A DNA stretch of 64,000 nucleotides from Bradyrhizobium sp. AZCC 1721 (GCF_036924715.1 NZ_JAZHSB010000001.1:5757001-5821000), one strand, 5' to 3'; numbered from the stretch's first letter, positions 43,583 through 52,383 are shown. Translations and numbers: made by a program. Notes: generated by a model from the letters alone, not told the origin.

Positions 43583-43825
43583 ATGGGAATCGTAGCGGCG
43601 CTGGTCATTGGCGGTATTGCGGGCTGGCTTGCCGGGTTGATCGTGCGCGGCGCAGGCTTCGGGCTGATCGGCAATATCGTGATCGGCATCATCGGCGCGC
43701 TGCTGGCGAGCTGGTTGTTGCCGCAGCTCGGCGTCAGCCTCGGCGCAGGCTGGATCCGCGATATCGTCAACGCCACGATCGGCGCGGTGATCATCCTGGT
43801 GATCCTGTCACTGATCAGACGCTGA
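43583..43825 (+). CDS. GlsB/YeaQ/YmgE family membrane protein
   Basis: An 80-residue small membrane protein with three hydrophobic helices: GIVAALVIGGIAGWLAGLIV, FGLIGNIVIGIIGALLASWL and VNATIGAVIILVILSL. The GxxxG patterns are typical of this stress-associated family. Function unknown. Lies between the divergent VWA and MoxR genes. Confidence 0.88.
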   Translation: MGIVAALVIGGIAGWLAGLIVRGAGFGLIGNIVIGIIGALLASWLLPQLGVSLGAGWIRDIVNATIGAVIILVILSLIRR

Positions 43826-43923
43826 CGAAGCCGCAGCAACTCCAATCGCGACCGCCGGACCGGCGGTCGTTTACTGTTCAGGCCGCGAGCGGCTGACGAA
43901 CGAACCACAAGGCAAACGGATAG

Positions 43924-44766
43924 ATGAAATTTACCGGCACCAAGGACTATGTCGCCACCGACGACCTCAAGGTCGCCGTCAACGCCTCGATCGTGCTCGA
44001 GCGCCCGCTGCTGATCAAGGGCGAGCCCGGCACCGGCAAGACCGTGCTGGCGGAAGAAGTCGCCAAGGCGCTCGGCGCGCCGCTTCTGACCTGGCACATC
44101 AAGTCGACCACCAAGGCGCAGCAGGGCCTTTACGAATACGACGCGGTGTCGCGGCTGCGCGACAGCCAACTCGGCGATAGCAGGGTTTCCGACATCTCCA
44201 ACTACATCAAGCGCGGCAAATTGTGGGAAGCGTTCACCCACGACAAGCGCCCGGTGCTTTTGATCGACGAGATCGACAAGGCCGACATCGAGTTCCCGAA
44301 TGACCTCCTGCTCGAACTCGATCGCATGGAGTTCTTCGTCTACGAGACCGGCGAGAACATCAAGGCGAGCCTGCGCCCGATCGTGATGATCACCTCGAAC
44401 AACGAAAAGGAACTGCCGGACGCGTTCCTGCGCCGCTGCTTCTTCCACTACATCAAGTTTCCGGACGCCGACACCATGGGCCGGATCGTCGACGTGCACT
44501 TCCCCGGCATCAAGAAGCGCCTGGTGGAGGAAGCCTTGCGCATCTTCTTCGAGGTGCGCGAGGTGCCGGGCCTGAAGAAGAAGCCCTCGACCTCGGAGCT
44601 GCTCGACTGGCTCAAGCTCTTGCTGAACGAGGACATCACCCCGGAGATGCTGCGGGAGCGCGATCCGCGCAAGCTGATCCCGCCGCTGCACGGCGCGCTC
44701 TTGAAGAACGAACAGGACGTGCACCTGTTCGAGCGGCTGGCGTTCCTCAGCCGACGCGAAGTGTAA
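43924..44766 (+). CDS. MoxR family AAA+ ATPase
   Basis: A 280-residue AAA+ ATPase of the MoxR/CoxD kind. Walker A GEPGTGKT, Walker B VLLIDEIDKAD, sensor MITSNNEKELPDAFLRR and the arginine-finger region RRCFFHYIKFP are clear. Such ATPases act as chaperones in metalloenzyme maturation with VWA partners. The start follows a purine-rich leader. A Rho-independent terminator ends the unit. Confidence 0.9.
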   Translation: MKFTGTKDYVATDDLKVAVNASIVLERPLLIKGEPGTGKTVLAEEVAKALGAPLLTWHIKSTTKAQQGLYEYDAVSRLRDSQLGDSRVSDISNYIKRGKLWEAFTHDKRPVLLIDEIDKADIEFPNDLLLELDRMEFFVYETGENIKASLRPIVMITSNNEKELPDAFLRRCFFHYIKFPDADTMGRIVDVHFPGIKKRLVEEALRIFFEVREVPGLKKKPSTSELLDWLKLLLNEDITPEMLRERDPRKLIPPLHGALLKNEQDVHLFERLAFLSRREV

Positions 44767-44783
44767 TTCGCTGACGACTGCGA

Positions 44784-44810
44784 CGCCAGAACCTGAGGTT
44801 CTGGCGTTTT
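44784..44810 (+). terminator. Rho-independent terminator after moxR-like gene
   Basis: Stem CGCCAGAACC / GGTTCTGGCG with loop TGA, followed by TTTTGCTTTT, 18 bases after the stop. It separates MoxR from the monooxygenase gene. Confidence 0.85.
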
Positions 44811-44848
44811 GCTTTTCAGAACACGACCAACAAAAAAGAACAGGGAAG

Positions 44849-46351
44849 ATGAACGTTCAAAGCCAGATCGACGCAACGTCGCCCCGCACGACGGAGCATT
44901 TCGACGTCCTGATCGCCGGTACCGGCATCTCCGGCGTGGGCGCCGCCTATCACCTCACCACGCAATGCCCGGGAACGACGTTCGTGGCGCTCGAAGCGCA
45001 AAAGACCTTCGGCGGCACCTGGACCACCCACCGCTATCCCGGCATCCGCTCCGACAGCGACCTGCATACCTTCGGCTACCGCTTCAAGCCATGGACAACA
45101 GCACCGATCGCAAGCGCTGCGGAAATCCTGAAATACATGGGCGAGGTGATCGAGGAAAACGATCTCGCCCGTCACATCCGCTACCGGCACACCATCACCT
45201 CGGCCAAATGGTCGAGCGAGGAAAACCTCTGGACCATCGAAGCCACGCGCACCGACACCGGCGAGAGGCTGCGCTTCACCACCAATTTCTTCTGGATGTG
45301 CCAGGGCTATTATCGTCACACCGAGGGCTATACGCCGGGGTGGAAGGACATGGCCAAGTTCAAGGGCCCGATCGTCCATCCACAGAAATGGCCTGACGAC
45401 CTCGACTACAAGAACAAGCGCGTCGTCGTGATCGGCTCGGGCGCTACCGCAGCGACGCTGATCCCGGCGCTGGCTCCCGATTGCGCGCACGTCACCATGC
45501 TGCAGCGTTCGCCCACGTATTTTCGCACCGGGCGCAACGCGATCGAAATCGCCGAGGAGCTGCGGAAACTGCAGGTCGACGAGACCTGGATTCACGAAAT
45601 CACACGACGGAAAATCCTGTTCGACCAGGACGCCTTCACCCTCAAGACGTTCAATGAGCCGGAAGCGGCTAAGAAGGATTTGTTGTCGGCGGTCGAAGCC
45701 TATCTCGGCAAGGACTACGACATCGCGACCCACTTCACGCCAAAATACCGGCCGTGGCGGCAGCGCATCGCCTTCATTCCTGATGGAGACCTGTTCCAGG
45801 GCATCAAGTCCGGCAAGGCTTCCGTCGTCACCGACGAGATCGAGAGCTTCACAGAGAAGGGAATCCTGCTGAAATCCGGCAAGGAGCTGGAGGCCGACAT
45901 CATCATCACCGCGACCGGCTTCAATCTCTGCGCCACCGGCGACATCGAGTTTGCCATCGATGGCAAGCCGCTCGACTTCGCCGATACCGTGACCTATCGC
46001 GGCATGATGTTCACCGGCGTACCGAACCTCGTCTGGGTGTTCGGTTATTTCCGCGCGAGCTGGACCCTGCGCGTCGACCTCGTTGCCGACTTCGTCTGCC
46101 GGCTGCTCACGCACATGAAAGAGACCGGAGCGAAAAAGGTAACGCCGCAGCTTCGTCCCGAAGACCACAACATGCCGCTACTGCCGTGGATCGATCCGGA
46201 AAACTTCAATCCCGGCTACATGATGCGCGGCATGCACTTGCTGCCCAAGCGCGGCGACAAGCCGGAATGGCAGCACAACCAGGACTACTGGGCCGAGAAG
46301 GACGAATTCCCGGCGATCGACCTCAAGGACAAGGCGTTCGTTTACCGATAA
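44849..46351 (+). CDS. Flavin-containing Baeyer-Villiger monooxygenase
   Basis: A 500-residue FAD/NADPH monooxygenase that inserts oxygen next to a ketone carbonyl. FAD motif GTGISG at residues 24-29; the Baeyer-Villiger signature FKGPIVHPQKWP at about 171-182 (FxGxxxHxxxWP); second Rossmann motif VIGSGATAAT. LEAQKTFGGTWTTHRYPG is the usual FAD-edge segment. The C-terminus (HNQDYWAEKDEFPAIDLKDK) is also found in altered form at 48094-48315. The last stretch of the gene is thus duplicated around an AT-richer two-gene cassette. Substrate unknown. Confidence 0.92.
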   Translation: MNVQSQIDATSPRTTEHFDVLIAGTGISGVGAAYHLTTQCPGTTFVALEAQKTFGGTWTTHRYPGIRSDSDLHTFGYRFKPWTTAPIASAAEILKYMGEVIEENDLARHIRYRHTITSAKWSSEENLWTIEATRTDTGERLRFTTNFFWMCQGYYRHTEGYTPGWKDMAKFKGPIVHPQKWPDDLDYKNKRVVVIGSGATAATLIPALAPDCAHVTMLQRSPTYFRTGRNAIEIAEELRKLQVDETWIHEITRRKILFDQDAFTLKTFNEPEAAKKDLLSAVEAYLGKDYDIATHFTPKYRPWRQRIAFIPDGDLFQGIKSGKASVVTDEIESFTEKGILLKSGKELEADIIITATGFNLCATGDIEFAIDGKPLDFADTVTYRGMMFTGVPNLVWVFGYFRASWTLRVDLVADFVCRLLTHMKETGAKKVTPQLRPEDHNMPLLPWIDPENFNPGYMMRGMHLLPKRGDKPEWQHNQDYWAEKDEFPAIDLKDKAFVYR

Positions 46352-46484
46352 CCGTGGCTCGATACCGCCACGATCAGCGTCCCGAGCGGGACTGCGAGGC
46401 TATTGGTCGCATGGAAGTAGGTGTTGGCACGGCAAGAACTGGCCTGTCCAGTCCGCTGCGCGTGTTGACAACACGTACCTCAAG

Positions 46485-47417
46485 CTATTTGGGCCGGGGA
46501 AGAGTAATCAAGCCCATTTGTTCAAAATGCCTGAAAGCTTCAGTAAAGCTCTTTTTGATCTTAAGCCCGAGAGCTTCGTCCTTTATCCAAACCGTATAGT
46601 CGATGCACGACTGCATCGTTTGCGCAAACCGTTGTCCAGACGAAATGGAATCCGCGCCACCACGATTTAGCGAGTGAGCCGATGAAGGAACCAACGTGAA
46701 ATATAATAGCTGTCGGCCCAAAACCTTGTTGTAATCCTGCTTCTGGGTATGCATCGAATGGATGGTAGCAAACGCATCAGCGTCAAGCTCCTGCTGCGGG
46801 TCAAACCTCTTTTCAAAGTGTCCTAGTACGATGTGGCCGATTTCGTGGAGCAAAATGAACCCGACCCAAGGTGCCATTTCTTCTCCGAGAGGCTCGAAGG
46901 GTCCGCTGCCAACGGGTCGAAGAGCTTGAGCTATTTCGGGACAAGTAGCTGTAAGATATTTGTCTATTCGAGGCATCAGCGCATTTGGCGGGAGTCCGGG
47001 AACAGGTCTTAGAAATTTTGACGAATCTGCAAAATAGCCACGAATGCACTGAGCGGTCTTAATTTTAATATCTAACTCGCTCAGCCGAACAATCGACAGG
47101 TTCATCATCAATCTATAGAGCCCGGTAGAGACTCTTATTACGTATTTTCCATTCTCTTTCGTCGAATAGACACTGTAGTCCGATGTGAAATCGACTTTAA
47201 CTTCCGTCAATTCGACTGCTGTACGATAAGAGTCGTATCGCGCGATATAGTTTTTGTAGTAGCTGAACAGTGACTCCATCCACGATTGCGCGAAATCATT
47301 TTCATCCTTTCGAAACACAACAAACGATTCGCTCCGATCGTCCTCCTGAGATCGGGAGGAGGAAGAGCAAAAAATGAGAAGTACCGAGAAAGCTACTACT
47401 CGAAGACTTGAGCCCAC
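46485..47417 (-). CDS. Secreted gluzincin-like metalloprotease, AT-rich
   Basis: A 310-residue protein. N-terminal signal sequence (SLRVVAFSVLLIFCSSSSRS). Zinc-binding HEIGH at about residues 191-195, then Glu in QQELDADAFAT 20-25 residues later, the ExxxD pattern of gluzincins (M48-like). The rest has no domain that I recognise; four other cysteines and Tyr-rich segments (SLFSYYKNYIARYDSYRTA) lie in the N-terminal half. The gene is visibly AT-richer than its neighbours. Its start lies inside the end of the upstream membrane-protein gene (22-base overlap), indicating coupling. Function unknown; proteolysis is inferred from motif. Confidence 0.7.
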   Translation of the reverse strand: MGSSLRVVAFSVLLIFCSSSSRSQEDDRSESFVVFRKDENDFAQSWMESLFSYYKNYIARYDSYRTAVELTEVKVDFTSDYSVYSTKENGKYVIRVSTGLYRLMMNLSIVRLSELDIKIKTAQCIRGYFADSSKFLRPVPGLPPNALMPRIDKYLTATCPEIAQALRPVGSGPFEPLGEEMAPWVGFILLHEIGHIVLGHFEKRFDPQQELDADAFATIHSMHTQKQDYNKVLGRQLLYFTLVPSSAHSLNRGGADSISSGQRFAQTMQSCIDYTVWIKDEALGLKIKKSFTEAFRHFEQMGLITLPRPK

Positions 47418-47959
47418 GTCATATATTCCTCTAATTCAGCTTTCGTAAGGGCAGGAAATTTTGCCTTAAGCGCGGAATACCTCGCGATTTCAGGCTGATA
47501 CTTCTGTTTCAAAAGTTCCTCGCGAAACTCAGAAATCCCAAAACATTCCTTCATTTCTTTTGGGTTGGTCGAGGACTTGCACGAGTTGGAGTAGGTCCTT
47601 GACGCGACAAGAAACGAATATTCATTTTGCTTATTGTCGATCCCAACCCGCGCCCCGGCGTTGAAAAAACGCTTGATCTTGCCGTCGCTGTCGATCTCGA
47701 TAGCATTAAACATTGACAATGCTCCAAGCCCGATTCCCAATAGTAAGCAAAGCGCCCCGGGGCCGAATCCAGAAAATTCAAATGTCCCCAGCGGCCCAAC
47801 GCTTAACTTTGCTGTCTTGTTCTTTGAGATCTCGCCCGCCCTCCTTCGCAGCAGCAAAAAGCCCAGCCATATGGCAGTCGCAGCAATTGATAGGACAAAA
47901 ACGCGCTCAAAAATCCTCATCGCAATTAGCATGTCACTTATCAGCATATGAACCTTCAA
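47396..47959 (-). CDS. Two-helix membrane protein, AT-rich
   Basis: A 187-residue protein, possibly shorter if an internal Met is used (MLISDMLIAMRIF). Hydrophobic segments at about 19-38 (ERVFVLSIAATAIWLGFLLL) and 68-88 (ALCLLLGIGLGALSMF). The loop between them has GPLGTFEFSGFG, and the C-terminal half is soluble, with the Cys residues CKSSTNPKEMKECF and a helical end. No family recognised. AT-rich like the next gene, and overlapping it by 22 bases. Both genes together lie between two copies of the monooxygenase 3' sequence. Confidence 0.65.
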   Translation of the reverse strand: MKVHMLISDMLIAMRIFERVFVLSIAATAIWLGFLLLRRRAGEISKNKTAKLSVGPLGTFEFSGFGPGALCLLLGIGLGALSMFNAIEIDSDGKIKRFFNAGARVGIDNKQNEYSFLVASRTYSNSCKSSTNPKEMKECFGISEFREELLKQKYQPEIARYSALKAKFPALTKAELEEYMTWAQVFE

Positions 47960-48093
47960 AGTTCAGACTCTTGGACAATCCTACCGCAAGGCATTCCAGA
48001 CTTGCAACCTAGCGACGATCGCCATCACCTAGCAAAATGGGCGTCAAATTTGCGTTGCGTTACGCGCCTTTGGACCTCACCGTGCCTGTTGCT

Positions 48094-48315
48094 CGAGGCC
48101 GACATCATCATCGATGGCAAGCCGCTCGACTTCGCCGATACCGTGACCTATCGCGGCATGATGTTCACCGGCGTGCCGAACCTCGTTTGGGTGTTCGGCT
48201 ATTTCCGCCCAAGCGCGGCGACAAGCCGGAATGGCAGCACAATCAGGACTACTGGGCGGAAAAGGACGAATGTCCGGCCATCGATCTGAAGGACAAGGCG
48301 TTCGTTTACGGCTGA
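48094..48315 (+). pseudogene. Rearranged partial copy of the monooxygenase 3' end
   Basis: Encodes EADIIIDGKPLDFADTVTYR, GMMFTGVPNLVWVFGYFR, and in another frame RGDKPEWQHNQDYWAEKDE and LKDKAFVYG, all very similar to parts of the monooxygenase at 45888-46351. Two internal segments are missing: the one between DIII and IDGKPLDF, and the one between GYFR and RGDKPEW, the second with a frame change. Nucleotide differences are scattered. The copy stops at the same point as the gene but with TGA after GGC. Not functional. Confidence 0.8.
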
Positions 48316-48358
48316 AGCCGGTCACCGGGTGAAGGCTGCATCCCCTCACCCGGCGTCT

Positions 48359-49375
48359 TCAGGCAGGACGCGCCTCAATCAGATTGAAGCGGCCGGCCGG
48401 ATAACTCGTGACTAGATCGAAGCCGCTCTGGTCGAGCAATTCGCGGTACTGTCGCTCGGTGCGCTCAAGTCCTCCGGGCCCGCGAAGCATGTTCAGATCG
48501 CTCAGCGCCTGCTCTCTGTCCTCGTCCGCCATGGATGGCCTCTCCGGCATCAGCCGTTCCACCAGAAGCAGTTTGCCTTCGCCCGGGAGCGCCTTGCGAC
48601 AGTTTTGCAGGATCGTGACACTGCGCGCATTATCCCAGTCGTGAATGATGCTCTTGAGGATGATCGCATCAGCGATCGCCGGCACGGTCTTGAAGAAATC
48701 GCCGGCCACAAATTCCACGCGGTCATCGACACCGATCTGTCTGAGATGCTTGCTCGCGGCCTCGGCACATCTCGGAAGATCGAAAACAGTTCCGCGCAGT
48801 TTGCTGTTTTGCTGCGCGATAACGCCGAGCAATTCGCCGGATCCGCCGCCGACGTCCATCAGGTGGCGTATCCCGCTGAAGTCATAGGACTGAAGGACAT
48901 TCGGTGTGACAAGACGGGTAAGCTCCACCATCGCCACATTGAACTTGTCCACAATCTCAGGCGTCCGGCCCATCAGCTCGAAGCTGTCATCGACGCCTTG
49001 CAGTTGCGCTGCGGTCTTGCCGGTCATGATGGATTCAAGCATTCCGCTCCAGGATTTTGAAATCAGTTCGGTCTCAAGGATTGCCCAGCCCTTGACCGAA
49101 TGTTTCGCGGAGCTATCGAGGCAGGCACCCATATCCGTCAACGCATAGCGATCTTCGCCGCTGCGCGAACAGATGCCGATGGTGGAAAGCGCGGTAAGCA
49201 GGCGTCCGAGCGAACGCTCATCCGCCGCGGTTGCCTTGGCGAGCTTGCCGACCGTCTGCGGTCCGTAGCTCAACAACTCGGCGAGCCCGAGTCTGGCCGC
49301 GACATAGATCACCGCCGTAACACGTTGCGACTGGATCAAATCGAAAAGCCTGAGGGCCGATACTTGAGATGACAT
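48359..49375 (-). CDS. SAM-dependent O-methyltransferase
   Basis: A 338-residue class I methyltransferase of the small-molecule O-methyltransferase type with an N-terminal dimerisation winged-helix (LFDLIQSQRVTAVIYVAARL). SAM-binding motif LMDVGGGSGELL, then GTVFDLPRC, VAGDFFKTVPA and the catalytic His region KSIIHDWDNA. The AGGAGG site precedes the ATG at 49375. It is divergent from vanA with a shared 210-base control region, suggesting coordinate control with an O-demethylase system. Substrate unknown. Confidence 0.9.
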   Translation of the reverse strand: MSSQVSALRLFDLIQSQRVTAVIYVAARLGLAELLSYGPQTVGKLAKATAADERSLGRLLTALSTIGICSRSGEDRYALTDMGACLDSSAKHSVKGWAILETELISKSWSGMLESIMTGKTAAQLQGVDDSFELMGRTPEIVDKFNVAMVELTRLVTPNVLQSYDFSGIRHLMDVGGGSGELLGVIAQQNSKLRGTVFDLPRCAEAASKHLRQIGVDDRVEFVAGDFFKTVPAIADAIILKSIIHDWDNARSVTILQNCRKALPGEGKLLLVERLMPERPSMADEDREQALSDLNMLRGPGGLERTERQYRELLDQSGFDLVTSYPAGRFNLIEARPA

Positions 49376-49484
49376 CGCGCCTCCTGTTGTCGTGATTGTT
49401 GATCTCCCTGCGGACTTGCGCGCTTGACCTATCAAGCGTGGCGCCTAACCGGGATGAATGAAATGAACCAACTCACAAAACTCA

Positions 49485-49557
49485 TGTATACTGTAAAGGT
49501 ATTTTGATACTTCAACTTCGGTATTATTTGCCAAACGATCGCGATCATTGTATACAG
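49485..49557. promoter_or_regulatory. Candidate GntR operators between methyltransferase and vanA
   Basis: Two similar sites, TGTATACTGT at 49485-49494 and TTGTATACAG at 49548-49557, share TGTATAC and are 63 bases apart in an AT-rich intergenic region. They resemble half-palindromic operators of FCD-type GntR regulators, and such a regulator is encoded by the second gene of the operon. Binding is inferred. Confidence 0.5.
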
Positions 49558-49585
49558 ACTGCACCCAAGACGAAGGAGTGCAGCC

Positions 49586-50635
49586 ATGCCGCCCTCATTC
49601 CCCCTCAATGCCTGGTACGCCGCTGCCTGGGACGTCGACATCAAGCATGCACTGTTTCCGCGCACGATCTGCGGCAAGCATGTCGTGATGTACCGCCAGT
49701 CCAACGGGCGGGTCTGCGCGCTGGAGGACGCCTGCTGGCACCGCCTGGTGCCGCTCTCGAAGGGACGGCTCGACGGCGATACCGTCGTCTGCGGCTATCA
49801 CGGGCTGAAATTCAATGCGCAGGGCCGCTGCACCTACATGCCCTCGCAGGAGACCATCAACCCGTCCGCCTGCGTGCGTTCCTATCCCGTGGTTGAGCGC
49901 CATCGTTTCATCTGGCTGTGGATGGGCGATCCGGCGCTGGCCGATCCCGCGCTGGTGCCCGACATGCACTGGAACGACGACCCCGCTTGGGCGGGCGACG
50001 GCAAGACCATTCACGTCAAATGCGATTACCGCCTCGTCGTCGATAATCTGATGGACCTGACCCACGAAACCTTCGTGCATGGCTCCAGCATCGGCAATGA
50101 TCACGTGGCCGAAGCCCCGTTCGACGTCACCCATGGCGACAAGACGGTCACCGTGACGCGCTGGATGAAGGGCATCGACGCGCCGCCGTTCTGGGCCGCG
50201 CAGTTGCAGAAGCCGGGCCCGGTCGACCGCTGGCAGATCATCCATTTCCAGGCGCCCGGCACCGTCAACATCGACGTCGGCGTGGCGCCCGCCGGCACCG
50301 GCGCGCCGGAAGGCGACCGCTCGCAGGGCGTCAACGGCTTTGTGCTCAACACCATGACGCCGGAGACCGACACCACCTGTCATTATTTCTGGGCCTTCGT
50401 CCGCAATTACCGGACGACCGAACAGAAACTGACCACCGAAATTCGCGAAGGCGTGTCGAACATCTTCCACGAGGATGAAATCATCCTCGAAGCGCAGCAG
50501 CGCGCGATGGACGAGAATCCGGACCGCACCTTCTACAACCTCAACATCGATGCGGGGGCGATGTGGGCGCGGCGCGTGATCGACCGGATGGTGGCGCGCG
50601 AGAGCGCACCGCAGGCCATGCAAGCTGCGGAGTGA
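49586..50635 (+). CDS. vanA: Rieske oxygenase, vanillate O-demethylase-type oxygenase subunit
   Basis: A 349-residue terminal oxygenase of the VanA group. The Rieske cluster ligands are Cys50-x-His52 (CWHRLVPL) and Cys69-x2-His72 (CGYHG). The mononuclear iron site is in VDNLMDLTHETFVHGSSI. Such enzymes remove methyl groups from aryl methyl ethers such as vanillate, or hydroxylate rings. Its reductase is two genes downstream and a GntR regulator lies between. Substrate inferred only from family. Confidence 0.88.
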   Translation: MPPSFPLNAWYAAAWDVDIKHALFPRTICGKHVVMYRQSNGRVCALEDACWHRLVPLSKGRLDGDTVVCGYHGLKFNAQGRCTYMPSQETINPSACVRSYPVVERHRFIWLWMGDPALADPALVPDMHWNDDPAWAGDGKTIHVKCDYRLVVDNLMDLTHETFVHGSSIGNDHVAEAPFDVTHGDKTVTVTRWMKGIDAPPFWAAQLQKPGPVDRWQIIHFQAPGTVNIDVGVAPAGTGAPEGDRSQGVNGFVLNTMTPETDTTCHYFWAFVRNYRTTEQKLTTEIREGVSNIFHEDEIILEAQQRAMDENPDRTFYNLNIDAGAMWARRVIDRMVARESAPQAMQAAE

Positions 50636-50639
50636 GGAA

Positions 50640-51392
50640 ATGAGCGAGCGCGACGCCGAACGTTCCGTGTCGCAGACCGTGCGGGCGCAGCTCGCGCTGC
50701 GCGACATGATCCTGTCCGGGCGGCTGCGCCCGGGCGAACGCATCTCCGAATTGCAGGCGGTCGACATCACCGGCGTTTCGCGGACCCCGGTGCGGCTGGC
50801 GCTGGTCCGGCTGGAGGATGAAGGCCTGCTGCAGGCGATCCCGTCCGGCGGCTTCATGGTGAAAGCGTTCACCGAGCGCGACATTCTGGATTCGATCGAG
50901 CTGCGCGGCACGCTGGAGGGCCTCGCCGCGCGCTTTGCGGCCGAGCGCGGCGTCAGCGCGCGTAGCCTTGAGCCGCTCAAGGAGTGCCTTGCCGATCTCG
51001 ACCAACTGGTTCGGCAGGACCCGATTTCGGTCGAAGCCTTTTCCGCCTATGTGACGATGAACGCGCGGTTTCACGCGCTGCTGAACGAATTGTCCGCCAG
51101 CGCGCCGCTGATCCGGGAGATCGACCGCGTCTCGGCGCTGCCGTTCGCTTCGCCAAGCGCGTTCGTGATGGCGCAGTCGGCGCTGCCGGAAGCGCACCAG
51201 ATCCTGCTGATCGGGCAGGATCATCACCGCGTGGTGGTCGATGCGATCGAGAACCGCGAGGGCGCGCGGGCCGAAGCCGTGATGCGCGAACATTCCCGCC
51301 TCGCCGCGCGCAACCTGCGGCTCGCGATCCGGAACCGCGCGCATCTCGATTTGCTGCCCGCGCTCGCCCTTTTGAAATCGCCAGTCGAATAG
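50640..51392 (+). CDS. GntR family regulator (FCD domain)
   Basis: A 250-residue repressor. The N-terminal winged helix is ILSGRLRPGERISELQAVDI followed by GVSRTPVRLALVRLEDEGLL; the C-terminal FCD all-helical domain has the metal/ligand-binding residues DLDQLVRQ, MNARFHALL and HHRVVVDAIENREGARAEAV. VanR-type GntR regulators repress vanAB and respond to vanillate. Starts five bases after vanA. Likely binds the TGTATAC sites upstream. Confidence 0.88.
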   Translation: MSERDAERSVSQTVRAQLALRDMILSGRLRPGERISELQAVDITGVSRTPVRLALVRLEDEGLLQAIPSGGFMVKAFTERDILDSIELRGTLEGLAARFAAERGVSARSLEPLKECLADLDQLVRQDPISVEAFSAYVTMNARFHALLNELSASAPLIREIDRVSALPFASPSAFVMAQSALPEAHQILLIGQDHHRVVVDAIENREGARAEAVMREHSRLAARNLRLAIRNRAHLDLLPALALLKSPVE

Positions 51393-51401
51393 AGATAGCC
51401 C

Positions 51402-52382
51402 ATGCGTTTTGCCGAGCAATGGAGCTGGTGCACCGTCGAATCGATCCGCGACGTGACGCCGACGATCCGCGAGTTCCGCCTGCGTCCTGAAAGCGGCCGA
51501 CTAGCCCCCTACCCGGCAGGCAGCCATATCGGCGTCTCCGTGCTGATCGACGGACAGCCGGCGCGGCGCTCCTATTCGCTGGTGGAGAACAGTGACGCCG
51601 GCACTTATCGCATCGCGGTGCGGCTGGCGCCGGATAGCCGCGGCGGCTCGCGCGGCATGTGGAATTTGCGAACTGGCGCGCGGATCGAAATCTGCAACCC
51701 AAGCTCGCTACTGGAGATCGACTGGACGCGGCGAAATTATTGCCTGATCGCCGGCGGCATCGGCATCACGCCGATGACAGGCATCGCAGCCGCACTCCGC
51801 CGCAGGCATATCGACGCCCCGCTGCATTATGCCGTGAAATCGCGCGGCGACGCGGCCTTCTTGGACGAACTGACGACGCTGCTCGGCGACCGGCTGAACG
51901 TCTACGCCTCCGATGAAGGCGCGCGGCTCGATCTCGAGGCCACCTTCCGCGCCTTGGCGAGCGACGCCATCGCCGTCATCTGCGGGCCGATGCGGATGCT
52001 GGAAACCGCACGGCGTGTCTGGAATGACTTAGGCCGCGCGCCCGCCGATCTCCGCTATGAGACCTTCGGCTCCAGCGGCTTGATGCCGACGGCGGAATTC
52101 CGGGTGCGGCTGAAGGATACGGACACCGAACTGGTGGTGCCGCAGAACAGCTCGATGCTCGACGCGCTGAACGGCGCCGGCTTCGAGGTGATATCGGACT
52201 GCCAGCGCGGGGAGTGCGGCGTCTGCGCCGTGGATGTCGTGGCCGTCGAGGGCGAGATCGACCACCGCGACGTGTTCTTCAGCGATCAGCAGAAGCAGGA
52301 CAACCGCAAGATCTGCCCGTGCGTGTCACGCGCGATCGGTGTCGTGACCATCGATACGCTGTACCGGGCTGAGGCTGTCTAG
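51402..52382 (+). CDS. vanB: VanB-type ferredoxin reductase (PDR family)
   Basis: A 326-residue electron donor for the oxygenase. FMN/NAD domains: RSYSLVENSD (flavin binding RxYS), GGIGITPMTGIAAALRR (NAD), and a C-terminal plant-type [2Fe-2S] domain with cysteines in CQRGECGVCAVDVV and a further one in KICPCVSRA. Starts nine bases after the gntR gene. Complete and typical. Its stop is one base from that of a convergent gene. Confidence 0.92.
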   Translation: MRFAEQWSWCTVESIRDVTPTIREFRLRPESGRLAPYPAGSHIGVSVLIDGQPARRSYSLVENSDAGTYRIAVRLAPDSRGGSRGMWNLRTGARIEICNPSSLLEIDWTRRNYCLIAGGIGITPMTGIAAALRRRHIDAPLHYAVKSRGDAAFLDELTTLLGDRLNVYASDEGARLDLEATFRALASDAIAVICGPMRMLETARRVWNDLGRAPADLRYETFGSSGLMPTAEFRVRLKDTDTELVVPQNSSMLDALNGAGFEVISDCQRGECGVCAVDVVAVEGEIDHRDVFFSDQQKQDNRKICPCVSRAIGVVTIDTLYRAEAV

Positions 52383-52383
52383 T

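Noticed and set aside
44816..46168. A 450-codon minus-strand frame
   Set aside because: Mirror of the monooxygenase gene; no family features.
46485..48315. Integrative element or prophage at the monooxygenase
   Set aside because: Despite the duplicated end, no integrase, recombinase, transposase or phage gene is present, so only a cassette insertion of unknown mechanism is claimed.
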